Shown here: positions 43,974-51,909 of the stretch, in pieces
Layout: each line of letters starts with the position of its first letter
How positions within the stretch are numbered: position 1 is the first letter of the stretch
DNA from: an uncultured Lachnospiraceae bacterium
GTDB taxonomy: Bacteria > Bacillota > Clostridia > Lachnospirales > Lachnospiraceae
Assembly: GCA_902775895.1 (NCBI GenBank)
Contig: CACYNO010000006.1
Location: 24,330-88,329, forward strand
Length of the DNA stretch: 64,000 bases
Direction of reading: 5' to 3'
Notes under the pieces: model-generated
Seen by the model: only the letters and a program-made list of their open reading frames with translations
Told to the model about the DNA's origin: nothing
The model's database searches: none
Program-made: the position numbers and the translations under genes

Positions 43974-45758
43974 TCAATCGGGATTAATATTTATGATTAG
44001 GTTAGATAACTCGTTTTTTTTCTTAAGAAGCTGCGCGAGTTCCTCCGGAGGAGCATTCTCGCACTTTTCATCATGCCTTCGTATGACCATGTTCTTCAGG
44101 GATTCCGATGCGAATCTTGCTTTAGTCCCGGCATCGGAATTGTCATACATATCATTGCAAAATATCCTTCCCACATCGCTTTGTTCTTCATCATCAAAGC
44201 GACTGATAATTTCACCTTCCTGTATAGTACCACCATTATTTATCTTGTCAAATACTATATCGGCAACTTCCTGCAAAATTCCGCTCGAAAAATCCTCCGG
44301 TGAAACAAACTCTTTGACAACAGGGAAGATACCGGGATCTCTCACAAGGGCAAGGAGTACATTTCTCTCATCGGCATGACCGGTATCTACATCCCTTCCT
44401 TTTGCATTTGCAGAGTTTACTCTTCCTGCGGGGGGAGCCTTTGTTCTCTTTATAATACCTCCCTGCCTTAAGGCATCATCTCCTATGCGGTTTACTTCCG
44501 CCGCAAGGAGTTCCCTGTCGATACCGAATCTTTCGGATACGGTTTTGACAAACTCCCTGCGTTGGAATTTGTCATTTAACCCCGCTATCATTTCTGCCGC
44601 TTTCATCTCAAATCCGGCATTTTCCGAAGGGTCATTTCTGTCATACTCTGCCTCCTCACACTCCAGTTCAAAGACAAGAGCATTATCGGAATTCCTTATG
44701 CGCACCTCTACTCCGTCAGCACCCTCCGATCTTATCATCTCATCCGGATCTTTAAAAGGCTTCATACTGACAACATTTACAAAAGCTCCTGCTTCCCTGA
44801 GCAAGGGGATGGCTCTTCTCATAGCCTGTGTTCCCGCGCTGTCAGCATCGTATATAAGATAAACTTTTCTTGCCATCTTTGCAATGATATCTGCCTGCTC
44901 TTTTGTAAGGGCCGTACCCAAAGATGCAACAGTCTCAGGATACCCGGTCTGATGCATGGATATGACATCCATGTATCCTTCCACAAGTATCATTCTCTCT
45001 TTTCTTGCAGCCACTGCCCGCTGTACTCCGTAGAGATTATTCTTTTTGCTGTAGATGATGGTCTCGGGTGAGTTAATATATTTGGGAAGCCTGTCCCACA
45101 TCACCCTTCCGCCGAATGCTATCACCTTTGAAGACCTGTTCATAATGGGAAACATTATCCTGTCTGTAAAGATGTCCCGGGGCTTTCCGCTTTTATAAGA
45201 AAATAGTCCTGACTCCTTCAGTTCCTCATCATTGTAGCCCTTGTCCTTTAACACCTTGTAAAGAGCAGTTCCTTCCCCTGTGGCATAGCCCAGGCCGAAT
45301 GCCACCATGGTATTTTTTGTAATGCCTCTTTTTTTCAGATATTCAAGAGCTTCTTTCCCTTCTTCGGAATGCAGATTTGAAAAGTAAAATTCTGCAGCGG
45401 CCTTGTACATGTCTCTTAGTCTGTTCTTTAACCCGGCTTTTATCCTTCCGGAATCACCGTAGTCGAATTTTTCGGGGATCTCTATCCCGGCGGACTCAGC
45501 AAGTTCTCTTACAGCATCCGGAAAATCCAAATGGTTATAATCGCAAAGAAACTTAAACACGTCACCGCCCTTGTGGCATCCATGGCAGTAATAAAACTGC
45601 CCGTCCTGCATAACAAAAAATGAAGGGGTCTTCTCGTTGTGAAAAGGACAAAGCCCCTTATAGTTTGCACCTGATCTTTTCAGATCCACATATCTGCCGA
45701 TCACATCGACTATATCGCTTTCGGCGCGGACGCGCTCTTTGAATTCTTCGTAATTCAT
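43974..45758 (-). CDS. dnaG: DNA primase
   Basis: Makes RNA primers for replication. The 594 residues contain the CHC2 zinc finger ([13 protein letters not shown] then [12 protein letters not shown], about 38-68) and the primase core with [20 protein letters not shown]. The TOPRIM motifs [15 protein letters not shown] and [18 protein letters not shown] follow, and then a C-terminal helicase-interacting domain. Length is typical. It leads into rpoD after 16 bases, the usual dnaG-rpoD arrangement, and follows the dNTPase gene by eight bases. Confidence 0.97.
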   Translation of the reverse strand: MNYEEFKERVRAESDIVDVIGRYVDLKRSGANYKGLCPFHNEKTPSFFVMQDGQFYYCHGCHKGGDVFKFLCDYNHLDFPDAVRELAESAGIEIPEKFDYGDSGRIKAGLKNRLRDMYKAAAEFYFSNLHSEEGKEALEYLKKRGITKNTMVAFGLGYATGEGTALYKVLKDKGYNDEELKESGLFSYKSGKPRDIFTDRIMFPIMNRSSKVIAFGGRVMWDRLPKYINSPETIIYSKKNNLYGVQRAVAARKERMILVEGYMDVISMHQTGYPETVASLGTALTKEQADIIAKMARKVYLIYDADSAGTQAMRRAIPLLREAGAFVNVVSMKPFKDPDEMIRSEGADGVEVRIRNSDNALVFELECEEAEYDRNDPSENAGFEMKAAEMIAGLNDKFQRREFVKTVSERFGIDRELLAAEVNRIGDDALRQGGIIKRTKAPPAGRVNSANAKGRDVDTGHADERNVLLALVRDPGIFPVVKEFVSPEDFSSGILQEVADIVFDKINNGGTIQEGEIISRFDDEEQSDVGRIFCNDMYDNSDAGTKARFASESLKNMVIRRHDEKCENAPPEELAQLLKKKNELSNLIININPD

Positions 45759-45766
45759 AGATCCCT

Positions 45767-46774
45767 TTAATACTCCCAGGCCCTCGGAACAAAAATATCT
45801 TTAAAAACTTTTATGGAATACTGATCGCTCATACTGGCTATGTAATCGCAAATAGCTGTCTCTTCATCTTCTCCCCTGTCGCTTACGATCTTACGATAGT
45901 TTTCCGGAACCTCTTTGTAATTTTTCTTAAAGTACTCAAAGAGTTTTTCTATCATCTTCTTTACTTTGATCTCCTCACTCTTTGCAGCCGGATTGCTGTA
46001 GAGATTTTCGAACATGAACTTTCTTAAGTTCATCATTGTATTTTCCATTGTACCGGGCATGGATATTTCATCTTTTCCCATGCTGTTTTCGACGATTGCG
46101 CGGATCAAAGTATCAAGTCTTTCTCTTGATGAATGACCGAGAGCTTCCGTATACTCTTCCGGTATCATTGACTCTTTGAAAATATTTGCCCTTATGGCAT
46201 CATCAATGTCATGATTTATATAGGCAATTTTATCGGACAGCCTCACCACCTGTCCCTCTAAGGTGGAAGGACGTCCGGAGGTTCTGTGATTGATTATACC
46301 GTCGCAGACTTCCCAAGACAGGTTTAATCCTTCTCCGTCCTTTTCCAGCACGTTGACTACCCTGAGACTCTGGTCGCAATGACTGAAGCCTTTCTTTGAT
46401 ATCTCATTCAAAGTCCTCTCACCTGCATGGCCGAAGGGGGTATGTCCCAGATCGTGGGCAAGGGCTATGGCCTCCGTCAGGTCTTCATTTAATCTCAGTG
46501 ACCTTGCAATACTCCTTGCGATCTGCGCCACTTCCAGTGTATGTGTAAGCCTTGTCCTGTAGTGGTCACCTTCCGGAGCAAGAAAAACCTGTGTCTTATG
46601 TTTTAATCTTCTGAAAGCTTTACAATGAATGACTCTGTCTCTGTCACGCTGGAAACATGTACGCATCTCGTCGTCTTCTTCAGGCTTTATCCTGCCTTTA
46701 CTCTCATCTGAAAAGGTCGCGTACTCAGAAAAAAATTCGTGCTCTATCCTCTGGGTCTCTTCTCTTATCGTCAA
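45767..46774 (-). CDS. HD-domain dNTP triphosphohydrolase (Dgt-like)
   Basis: A 335-residue HD-domain protein of the deoxyguanosinetriphosphatase-like family that removes triphosphate from dNTPs. Motifs are RTRLTHTLEVAQIARSIARS (first His), AIALAHDLGHTPFGHAGERT (HD pair) and DKIAYINHDIDDAIRANI (later Asp). The family is common directly upstream of dnaG in Firmicutes, where it may balance dNTP pools. The start is TTG (46774), eight bases after AAGGGG. Its -10 (TATAAT, 46815-46820) is divergent to the CBS protein promoter. Confidence 0.92.
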   Translation of the reverse strand: MTIREETQRIEHEFFSEYATFSDESKGRIKPEEDDEMRTCFQRDRDRVIHCKAFRRLKHKTQVFLAPEGDHYRTRLTHTLEVAQIARSIARSLRLNEDLTEAIALAHDLGHTPFGHAGERTLNEISKKGFSHCDQSLRVVNVLEKDGEGLNLSWEVCDGIINHRTSGRPSTLEGQVVRLSDKIAYINHDIDDAIRANIFKESMIPEEYTEALGHSSRERLDTLIRAIVENSMGKDEISMPGTMENTMMNLRKFMFENLYSNPAAKSEEIKVKKMIEKLFEYFKKNYKEVPENYRKIVSDRGEDEETAICDYIASMSDQYSIKVFKDIFVPRAWEY

Positions 46775-46814
46775 TTCTTTTTCCCCTTTTTACGAAGCAA
46801 AAAACTTGAAGCTT

Positions 46815-46829
46815 ATTATATGATATAAT
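46815..46829. promoter_or_regulatory. Back-to-back divergent -10 elements
   Basis: Plus-strand TGATATAAT (TATAAT at 46824-46829) serves the CBS/CNNM gene. Minus-strand TATAAT (46815-46820) serves the dNTPase gene. They are three bases apart, so the two polymerases should exclude each other. The plus -10 overlaps the ATG at 46828, ruling out that codon as a translation start. Confidence 0.55.
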
Positions 46830-46857
46830 GGCTTCAAATGAAAGGAGTGTTTTAAAA

Positions 46858-48132
46858 TTGGACCCCTGGGGTGTAGTTCAGATCATCATAATAATCGTGC
46901 TGATAGCGTTGTCGGCTTTTTTTTCTTCCGCCGAAACAGCGTACACGACGGTAAACAAGATAAAGCTGCGCTCTCTTTGTGACAAAGGAAACAAGAGGGC
47001 TGTACAGGTTTCTCATATTCTGGAAAATCCCAGCCGCATGTTGTCCACTATCCTTGTGGGCAACAACATCGTAAACATCGGTGTATCTTCCCTTACCACA
47101 ACCTTTGCCATAAGGTATTTCGGTGGTGCCGCGGCAGGAATATCTACGGCCATACTCACGGTGATCCTTTTGATCATCGGAGAGATCACTCCGAAGACGC
47201 TTGCTTCCACAAAGCCCGAGACCATAGCCATGCTTTATGCTCCCGTTATCAGAGCTGTCATGGTGGTACTTACTCCCGTGGTCTTTGTGATCGACAAGTT
47301 AGCAGGCTGGATACTCAAGCTCTTTAAGATTGACAACACAAAACCCACCGCCACCATCACCGAAGCCGAGCTAAAAGCCCTGGTGGATGTGAGTCACGAA
47401 GAAGGAGTCCTTGAATCAGACGAGAAAAAGATCATCCACAATCTTTTTGAGTTCGGTGACTCCTTCGCAAAGGATGTGATGGTCCCCCGTATAGATATGA
47501 ACTATATATCTGAAGACGCTTCCTTTGATGAAGTCATGGATATCTTCAAAGAAAGTTCTCATTCCCGCATTCCCGTATTCAGGGACAATCCGGACAATAT
47601 CGTAGGCGTTTTGTATAGCAAGGACGTTCTTCTTTCAGGACCTTTCACCGAGAGCTCGAGGAAAAATTCTTTCAGCATAACGAGACTTATGCGAAAGCCT
47701 TACTTTACCTTTGAGATGCAAAACACTTCCGTCCTTTTTAAAGACATGCAAAAAAATGCGACTTCCTCCGCTATTGTTATCGACGAGTACGGATCAGTCG
47801 CAGGCTTTATCACAACACAGGATCTTATAGAGGAGATCATCGGAGAGATCCGTGATGAATACGATCTTGAAGGCGATGAGCCTTTTGTACAGGTGGCTGA
47901 AAACAAGTACCGGGTTGAGGGGGCATATAAGCTGGATGATATAAATCATGCCCTTGGCACACATCTAAGGTCAGAAGACAACGACTCCATCGGCGGACTG
48001 ATCATTGAGCAGCTGGACAGGTTCCCCAGGGCCGGGGATTCCATTGAGCGGGATGGGGTAAAGGCGACTGTGATGAAGGTGAATAATAAGAGGGTAGAGT
48101 CGGTGATGCTGGAACTGCAGGGAGACGGATAA
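46858..48132 (+). CDS. CNNM/HlyC-CorC family transporter-like protein with CBS pair
   Basis: A 424-residue membrane protein: an N-terminal CNNM (DUF21) domain with about four spans (residues about 5-190), a CBS pair (about 200-330; MVPRIDMNYISEDASF and SSAIVIDEYGSVAGFITTQD) and a C-terminal CorC/HlyC domain (about 340-424). Relatives are implicated in Mg2+/Co2+ efflux. I place the start at TTG 46858, ten bases after AAAGGAG, because the ATG at 46828 lies within the promoter. The last ten codons (SVMLELQGDG) are also the foot of palindrome copy 3. Confidence 0.9.
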   Translation: MDPWGVVQIIIIIVLIALSAFFSSAETAYTTVNKIKLRSLCDKGNKRAVQVSHILENPSRMLSTILVGNNIVNIGVSSLTTTFAIRYFGGAAAGISTAILTVILLIIGEITPKTLASTKPETIAMLYAPVIRAVMVVLTPVVFVIDKLAGWILKLFKIDNTKPTATITEAELKALVDVSHEEGVLESDEKKIIHNLFEFGDSFAKDVMVPRIDMNYISEDASFDEVMDIFKESSHSRIPVFRDNPDNIVGVLYSKDVLLSGPFTESSRKNSFSITRLMRKPYFTFEMQNTSVLFKDMQKNATSSAIVIDEYGSVAGFITTQDLIEEIIGEIRDEYDLEGDEPFVQVAENKYRVEGAYKLDDINHALGTHLRSEDNDSIGGLIIEQLDRFPRAGDSIERDGVKATVMKVNNKRVESVMLELQGDG

Positions 48133-48393
48133 TTACGGAAACCTGTTTGTCTTTCCGAACATTAGAAGGCGGTTCGAAGAATTCGGAGAGATGCTCCGGC
48201 ATACGAATGAAAAGCATATTGTTTGAAAAAAATGCGTCAGGATTTCCTGACGCATTTTTTGAGTTTATGCTTTTCTTTCGTGTTTATGCCGGAGCATATC
48301 TCCGGTAATTCTTCAGGGCCGGATTCTACAGTTTGGAAAGGCAAAGCAGGTTGCCGTAAAATTTTCCGTTCCCGGCAGTTCATACATCACCGA
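48100..48393. repeat. Large quasi-palindrome, family copy 3
   Basis: The longest copy, 294 bp. The foot starts in the upstream gene: TCGGTGATG (48100-48108) and GAACTGC (48112-48118) recur inverted at 48374-48393. Beta is the left arm: CGAACATTA (48156-48164) and CATACGAA (48200-48207). Alpha is the right arm: TTCGTGTTTATG (48278-48289), AGGGC (48315-48319), TACAGTTTG (48327-48335). The apex is a perfect hairpin AAAAAATGCGTCAGGA / TCCTGACGCATTTTTT, which resembles a bidirectional terminator. Outer-stem sequence is nearly the same as copy 2, in the reverse orientation. Confidence 0.9.
48226..48260. terminator. Bidirectional terminator-like hairpin at the apex of palindrome copy 3
   Basis: Perfect stem AATGCGTCAGGA / TCCTGACGCATT with a short loop, flanked by an A-tract and a T-tract. 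It can end the CBS/CNNM transcript on the plus strand and thiE on the minus strand. Confidence 0.85.
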
Positions 48394-48421
48394 TAATGTT
48401 AAAACATATTTGAGAAATAAA

Positions 48422-49045
48422 TCACTTCAACAACTCCTCCACTATCCCGCATATATCCGCCTCACCCACTATCCCGGTGACAAGACACACACACTTAGCC
48501 CCGTGATCAAAGACTTCTTTTACGTTTATTTTTTTTATCCCTCCTATGGCAACGAATGGTATGTCGATATTCTCCACTACCCAGTCCAGATAGCCCAGGC
48601 CTACCGGGGCACATACGTTTTTCTTTGTGTGTGTCTCAAATATTGGACCCACACCTATATAGTCGGCCCCTCTTTTAACGGCGTCACGGGCCTGCTCCGG
48701 CGAGTGAGTGGAAAGACCGATGATAAAATCATCTCCCACAAGAGAGCGTACAGCTTCTATAGGCATATCCTCCTGGCCGATATGCACTCCGTCCGCCTCC
48801 ACCGCCGTGGCCAGGTCGGTAAAATCGTCTATTATGAGACGTGCACCGGCCTCTGCCGTCATCTCACGTATCTTTATGCATTGGCGGTACATCTCAAGAC
48901 CGCTTTTTTCCTTTTCCCTGTATTGTATGACTTTTATACCTGCCTTCAGCATATCCGCCACATCGGAAATGTTGTCGTGACTGTAGGATAAGTCCTCTGC
49001 AGTCATACCGTATATAGGGAACTCATATAAAAAATTTTTATCCAA
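48422..49045 (-). CDS. thiE: Thiamine-phosphate synthase
   Basis: TIM-barrel enzyme joining HMP-PP and the thiazole phosphate to make thiamine phosphate. The 207 residues show GIKVIQYREKEKSG, ARLIIDDFTDLATAVEADGV, HIGQEDMPIEAVR and GADYIGVGPIFETHTKKN, all ThiE patterns, and VAIGGIKKINV near the end. Translation starts at TTG (49045) seven bases after GGAGG. No other thiamine genes are adjacent and no TPP riboswitch is visible. It converges with the CBS/CNNM gene, with palindrome copy 3 between. Confidence 0.94.
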   Translation of the reverse strand: MDKNFLYEFPIYGMTAEDLSYSHDNISDVADMLKAGIKVIQYREKEKSGLEMYRQCIKIREMTAEAGARLIIDDFTDLATAVEADGVHIGQEDMPIEAVRSLVGDDFIIGLSTHSPEQARDAVKRGADYIGVGPIFETHTKKNVCAPVGLGYLDWVVENIDIPFVAIGGIKKINVKEVFDHGAKCVCLVTGIVGEADICGIVEELLK

Positions 49046-49149
49046 TCATCTGCCTCCGGTATTTACTCATCTTTTTTTACACATTTTCAAAAACATAGCA
49101 CAGACACCTGATCGGTTGCAACCACAGAAAAAACCCGAAATTTTTTATC

Positions 49150-49179
49150 TTGAAATCTTATGTCATATTGTTGTATAAT
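49150..49179 (+). promoter_or_regulatory. Promoter of tRNA-Pro
   Basis: TTGAAA (49150-49155), an 18-base spacer, and TATAAT (49174-49179), about 19 bases before the mature tRNA 5' end. Confidence 0.75.
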
Positions 49180-49197
49180 AGTTGGGCATGAAATTTT

Positions 49198-49271
49198 CGG
49201 GGTGTGGCGCAGTTTGGTAGCGCGCTTGACTGGGGGTCAAGAGGCCGCAGGTTCAAGTCCTGTCACTCCGA
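49198..49271 (+). tRNA. tRNA-Pro (anticodon GGG)
   Basis: A 74-nt cloverleaf: acceptor CGGGGTG / CACTCCG with one wobble, D-arm GCGC-GCGC, anticodon stem CTTGA / TCAAG with loop CTGGGGG (anticodon GGG), T-arm GCAGG-TTCAAGT-CCTGT and discriminator A. The 3' CCA is not encoded. It is a single-gene unit, with palindrome copy 4 starting 54 bases downstream. A proS gene elsewhere in the window would charge it. Confidence 0.95.
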
Positions 49272-49325
49272 CTATTTTAAAAAGCCGGCTTCCGTGTTTG
49301 TTTTTTCGGACTATATAATAACAAA

Positions 49326-49572
49326 GTCGGTAGCGTATAAAAACGGGAGAGCACCTCAGACATTCGAAAGCAGTATCAGCGAACATTATAAATCTGCCAC
49401 AGAATTAAGACTGCCCTTATCGTTATACGAACCAAAGCATAACCAAATTTTTATGATTTGGTTCGTGTTCATAACGATAAGGGCAGTCTTTAAATTCTGT
49501 AGGCTGAGTTATACAGTTTGCTGAACTGCTTTTCGAATGTCAGGTGCTTTCTCGTTTATCATACGGTCCGTC
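49326..49572. repeat. Large quasi-palindrome, family copy 4
   Basis: A 247-bp imperfect inverted repeat between tRNA-Pro and the response regulator, whose stop codon it abuts. Beta (left): CGAACATTA (49380-49388), AATTAAGACTG (49403-49413), CGTTATACGAACC (49421-49433). Alpha (right): TTCGTGTTCATAACG (49462-49476), CAGTCTTTAAATTC (49484-49497), AGGCTGA (49501 on), TACAGTTTG (49512-49520). The central stem CTGCCCTTATCGTTAT pairs perfectly. Outer arms CATTCGAAAGCAG and CTGCTTTTCGAATG are specific to this copy. The foot pairs GTCGG (49326) with CCGTC (49568). Confidence 0.92.
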
Positions 49573-50262
49573 TCACCCCTTGAAGCGATACCCCACACCC
49601 CAGATAGTCTCAATATACTGGGGCTTCGCCGTATCCGCCTCAATCTTCTCACGGATCTTCTTAATATGCACCGTTACCGTAGCGATATCCCCAACGGAAT
49701 CCATATCCCAGATCTCCCTGAAGAGCTCTTCTTTCGTATATACATGGTTCGGATGCTCCGCAAGGAAAGCAAGGAGATCAAATTCCTTTGTGGTGAAGTT
49801 TTTCTCTTCTCCGTCCACAAACACTCTTCTTGCAGTCTTATCGATCTTAATACCGCGGATCTCTATTATCTCATTCTCAGGCTTGTTATCGGTTATAAGT
49901 CTCTCGTAGCGTGCCAGATGCGCCTTCACCCTTGCAACCAGCTCACTTGGCGAAAACGGCTTCGTAATGTAATCATCCGCACCTATACCAAGTCCTCTGA
50001 TCTTATCAATATCTTCCTTCTTTGCGGATACCATGATGATAGGAACATTCTTAACGGCTCTTACTTCTTTGCATATCTCAAAACCGTCGATACCCGGAAG
50101 CATGATGTCAAGGATGATTATATCAAAATCTTCATTTAAAGCCGCTTCCAGTCCGGAATTCCCGTCGGCTTTTATGGTCACATCAAAACCCGACAACTCA
50201 AGGTAATCACTTTCGATCTCAGCGATGGCTTCTTCATCTTCAACTATAAGTACTTTACTCAC
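49573..50262 (-). CDS. OmpR/PhoB-family response regulator
   Basis: A 229-residue two-component regulator. The receiver domain (about 1-118) has the acidic VEDEEA pocket, phosphoacceptor Asp in DIIILDIMLPGIDG (about 53), MVSAKKED and YITKPFSPSELVARV. The winged-helix effector domain (about 130-228) reads FTTKEFDLLAFLAEHPNHVY then VTVHIKKIREKIEADTAKPQ and GVGYRFKG. It overlaps the sensor kinase gene by 4 bases. The targets are unknown. The adjoining murA does not prove a wall-stress role. Confidence 0.95.
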   Translation of the reverse strand: MSKVLIVEDEEAIAEIESDYLELSGFDVTIKADGNSGLEAALNEDFDIIILDIMLPGIDGFEICKEVRAVKNVPIIMVSAKKEDIDKIRGLGIGADDYITKPFSPSELVARVKAHLARYERLITDNKPENEIIEIRGIKIDKTARRVFVDGEEKNFTTKEFDLLAFLAEHPNHVYTKEELFREIWDMDSVGDIATVTVHIKKIREKIEADTAKPQYIETIWGVGYRFKG

Positions 50263-51848
50263 TTTTTTGCCTCCTTCTGATCCTTTTGATCTTTTTGTTC
50301 CTTTTGCTCTTTTTTCTTTTTCTTCTTTGTCTTCATCTGATTGTCCGGAAGTGACAACTGCATTCCCTCTTTATATCTTAACAGATTTATATGAAAAGTC
50401 GTACCCTCTCCTTCGACGGAATCCACCCAGATCCTTCCTTTATGATCCTCAATGATCTTTTTAACTATGGCAAGCCCTATACCGCTGCCTGACTGGGGAG
50501 AAGTCCTTGACTCGTCGGACCTGTAAAATCTGTCAAATACCCTGGGGATATCTTTCATGCTTATACCTTTGCCGTTATCCGCAAGTTCCACATGAACGTA
50601 ATCTCCTTCATCAAAAACAGATATATCTATCACGCATGGCCTGTCGGGGCTCTTATACTTGACGGAGTTGCTTACGATATTGCTTATAACCCTCTTCAAC
50701 TGGTTGGGGTCTGCCATGATCTCCATGGACTCGTCACCGTGAAAAGCATAATTTAAAGTGATATCCTGGGCTCCCAGATCCATATCCAGTTCCTCAACAC
50801 AATCATCAAAATATCCTTTGACATTTATCTTGACCATGTCATAAGGTATCCTGTTGGTATCAAGTCTTGAGAAAAGCGTAAGCTCATCAATGAGCCTGTC
50901 CATATCCTCAACCTTGTTTGAAATGGTAATGATATACTTTTGCTGCTTCTCAGGGGTGTCGGCTATACCGTCCCTGAGTCCCTCCACATATCCCTTAACG
51001 GCAGTGAGAGGGGTCTTTAGATCATGGGAAATATTTCTGATAAGCTCCTTTTCCTCTTTGTCGGATTTTTCTTTTTCCAAAGATGACTTGTTCAGCCTCA
51101 GCCTCATCTCCTCAAAATCTTTGTAAAGATCTCCGAACTCATCGTTATTTACGGTCTTTATCTCGAAATCAAGATTTCCGTTCTTGATATTTTGTGTGCC
51201 GAGCCTGAGTCTGTCTATGGGCTTTATAACGGACCGGTTTATCCAGAAATACAGGATAAAGCTGGTAAATGCCATGACCTCGATGATTATTATAAAGGCT
51301 TCGATAAGAAGGTTCCTTATCTGGGGAATGATCTGAGTCATGGGAGTAAGTATATATACAGCTCCGTCCCCGCCTTTTCTGTCTTTAAAGCTCACGGCTT
51401 TTACAAGGGTCTGGTATTCCCCGCCTTTATAAAGTCCTGCATTTCCCAGTTTACCTGCAAGCTCCGGATCGGGAAGTATGTCCTTAAGCTGTTCTTTACT
51501 GAGTGACGATGAGGAATATGTGATGCTGTCTCCCTGCATGACCACCATTGACGAAAGCTTTGTGTTCAGCCGGCTGCTCACATCTTCGATGTAACCCGGA
51601 TCCGTAAGTTTATCGGGATCGGTGATCGCAACCTTTTGGATCTCATCATATACACTGTCGGTCATGGTACTTAAGATCGCTCCGGGAGAATAAATGTCAG
51701 AAAATCTGTAATCCCTCTCAATACCGTAAGTGACCTTGATCTCGTTCAATTCACGGTTAATGACTATATAGATGGCAATGGCACCGAGAATAATAGGCAG
51801 TGCCGCCATTATTATAAATGCCACTTTTAACTTAGTCCTTAACTTCAT
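50259..51848 (-). CDS. Sensor histidine kinase with a Lys-rich C-terminal tail
   Basis: A 529-residue kinase, partner of the overlapping response regulator. Span one (about 8-28), an external sensor region (about 30-175), span two (about 180-205), a HAMP domain (about 206-258) and a DHp helix with LIRNISHDLKTPLTAVKGYV (His about 273). The ATPase follows with N-box VISNIVSNSVKYKS, G1 LADNGKGI and G2 GSGIGLAIVKKI. The last 25 or so residues are KKKKKKEQKEQKDQKDQ-like, a highly charged tail not usual for the family. What it senses is not evident from the sequence. Confidence 0.94.
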   Translation of the reverse strand: MKLRTKLKVAFIIMAALPIILGAIAIYIVINRELNEIKVTYGIERDYRFSDIYSPGAILSTMTDSVYDEIQKVAITDPDKLTDPGYIEDVSSRLNTKLSSMVVMQGDSITYSSSSLSKEQLKDILPDPELAGKLGNAGLYKGGEYQTLVKAVSFKDRKGGDGAVYILTPMTQIIPQIRNLLIEAFIIIIEVMAFTSFILYFWINRSVIKPIDRLRLGTQNIKNGNLDFEIKTVNNDEFGDLYKDFEEMRLRLNKSSLEKEKSDKEEKELIRNISHDLKTPLTAVKGYVEGLRDGIADTPEKQQKYIITISNKVEDMDRLIDELTLFSRLDTNRIPYDMVKINVKGYFDDCVEELDMDLGAQDITLNYAFHGDESMEIMADPNQLKRVISNIVSNSVKYKSPDRPCVIDISVFDEGDYVHVELADNGKGISMKDIPRVFDRFYRSDESRTSPQSGSGIGLAIVKKIIEDHKGRIWVDSVEGEGTTFHINLLRYKEGMQLSLPDNQMKTKKKKKKEQKEQKDQKDQKEAKK

Positions 51849-51870
51849 AAGATCCCTCTGTAAAAATAAA

Positions 51871-51896
51871 GCCGATTAAGACGCATCTTAATCGGC
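51871..51896 (-). terminator. Intrinsic terminator downstream of murA
   Basis: Minus strand: GCCGATTAAGA / TCTTAATCGGC stem with loop TGCG and a short T-rich tail (TTTATTTTTA). It separates murA from the two-component genes. Confidence 0.88.
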
Positions 51897-51909
51897 TCGC
51901 CGGGTTTTA

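Noticed and set aside
43569-44000. Long plus-strand frame of Phe/Val/Ala repeats opposite the sigma gene
   Set aside because: It is the antisense reading of the Lys-rich tract of rpoD, without a ribosome site.
46828-46857. ATG start for the CBS/CNNM gene at 46828
   Set aside because: It lies within the extended -10 element; the TTG at 46858 has AAAGGAG upstream.
49204-49524. Plus-strand frame beginning in the tRNA
   Set aside because: It covers tRNA-Pro and palindrome copy 4 and has no coding features.
1211-49572. Palindromes as integron attC sites
   Set aside because: No integrase, no attC core boxes, lengths of 247-294 bp, and each is tied to a housekeeping gene end instead of forming a cassette array.
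1211-49572. Palindromes as ordinary MITEs
   Set aside because: No target-site duplications are visible, the stem foot extends into coding sequence, and conserved bulges with variable stems are not expected of MITEs. Not fully excluded.
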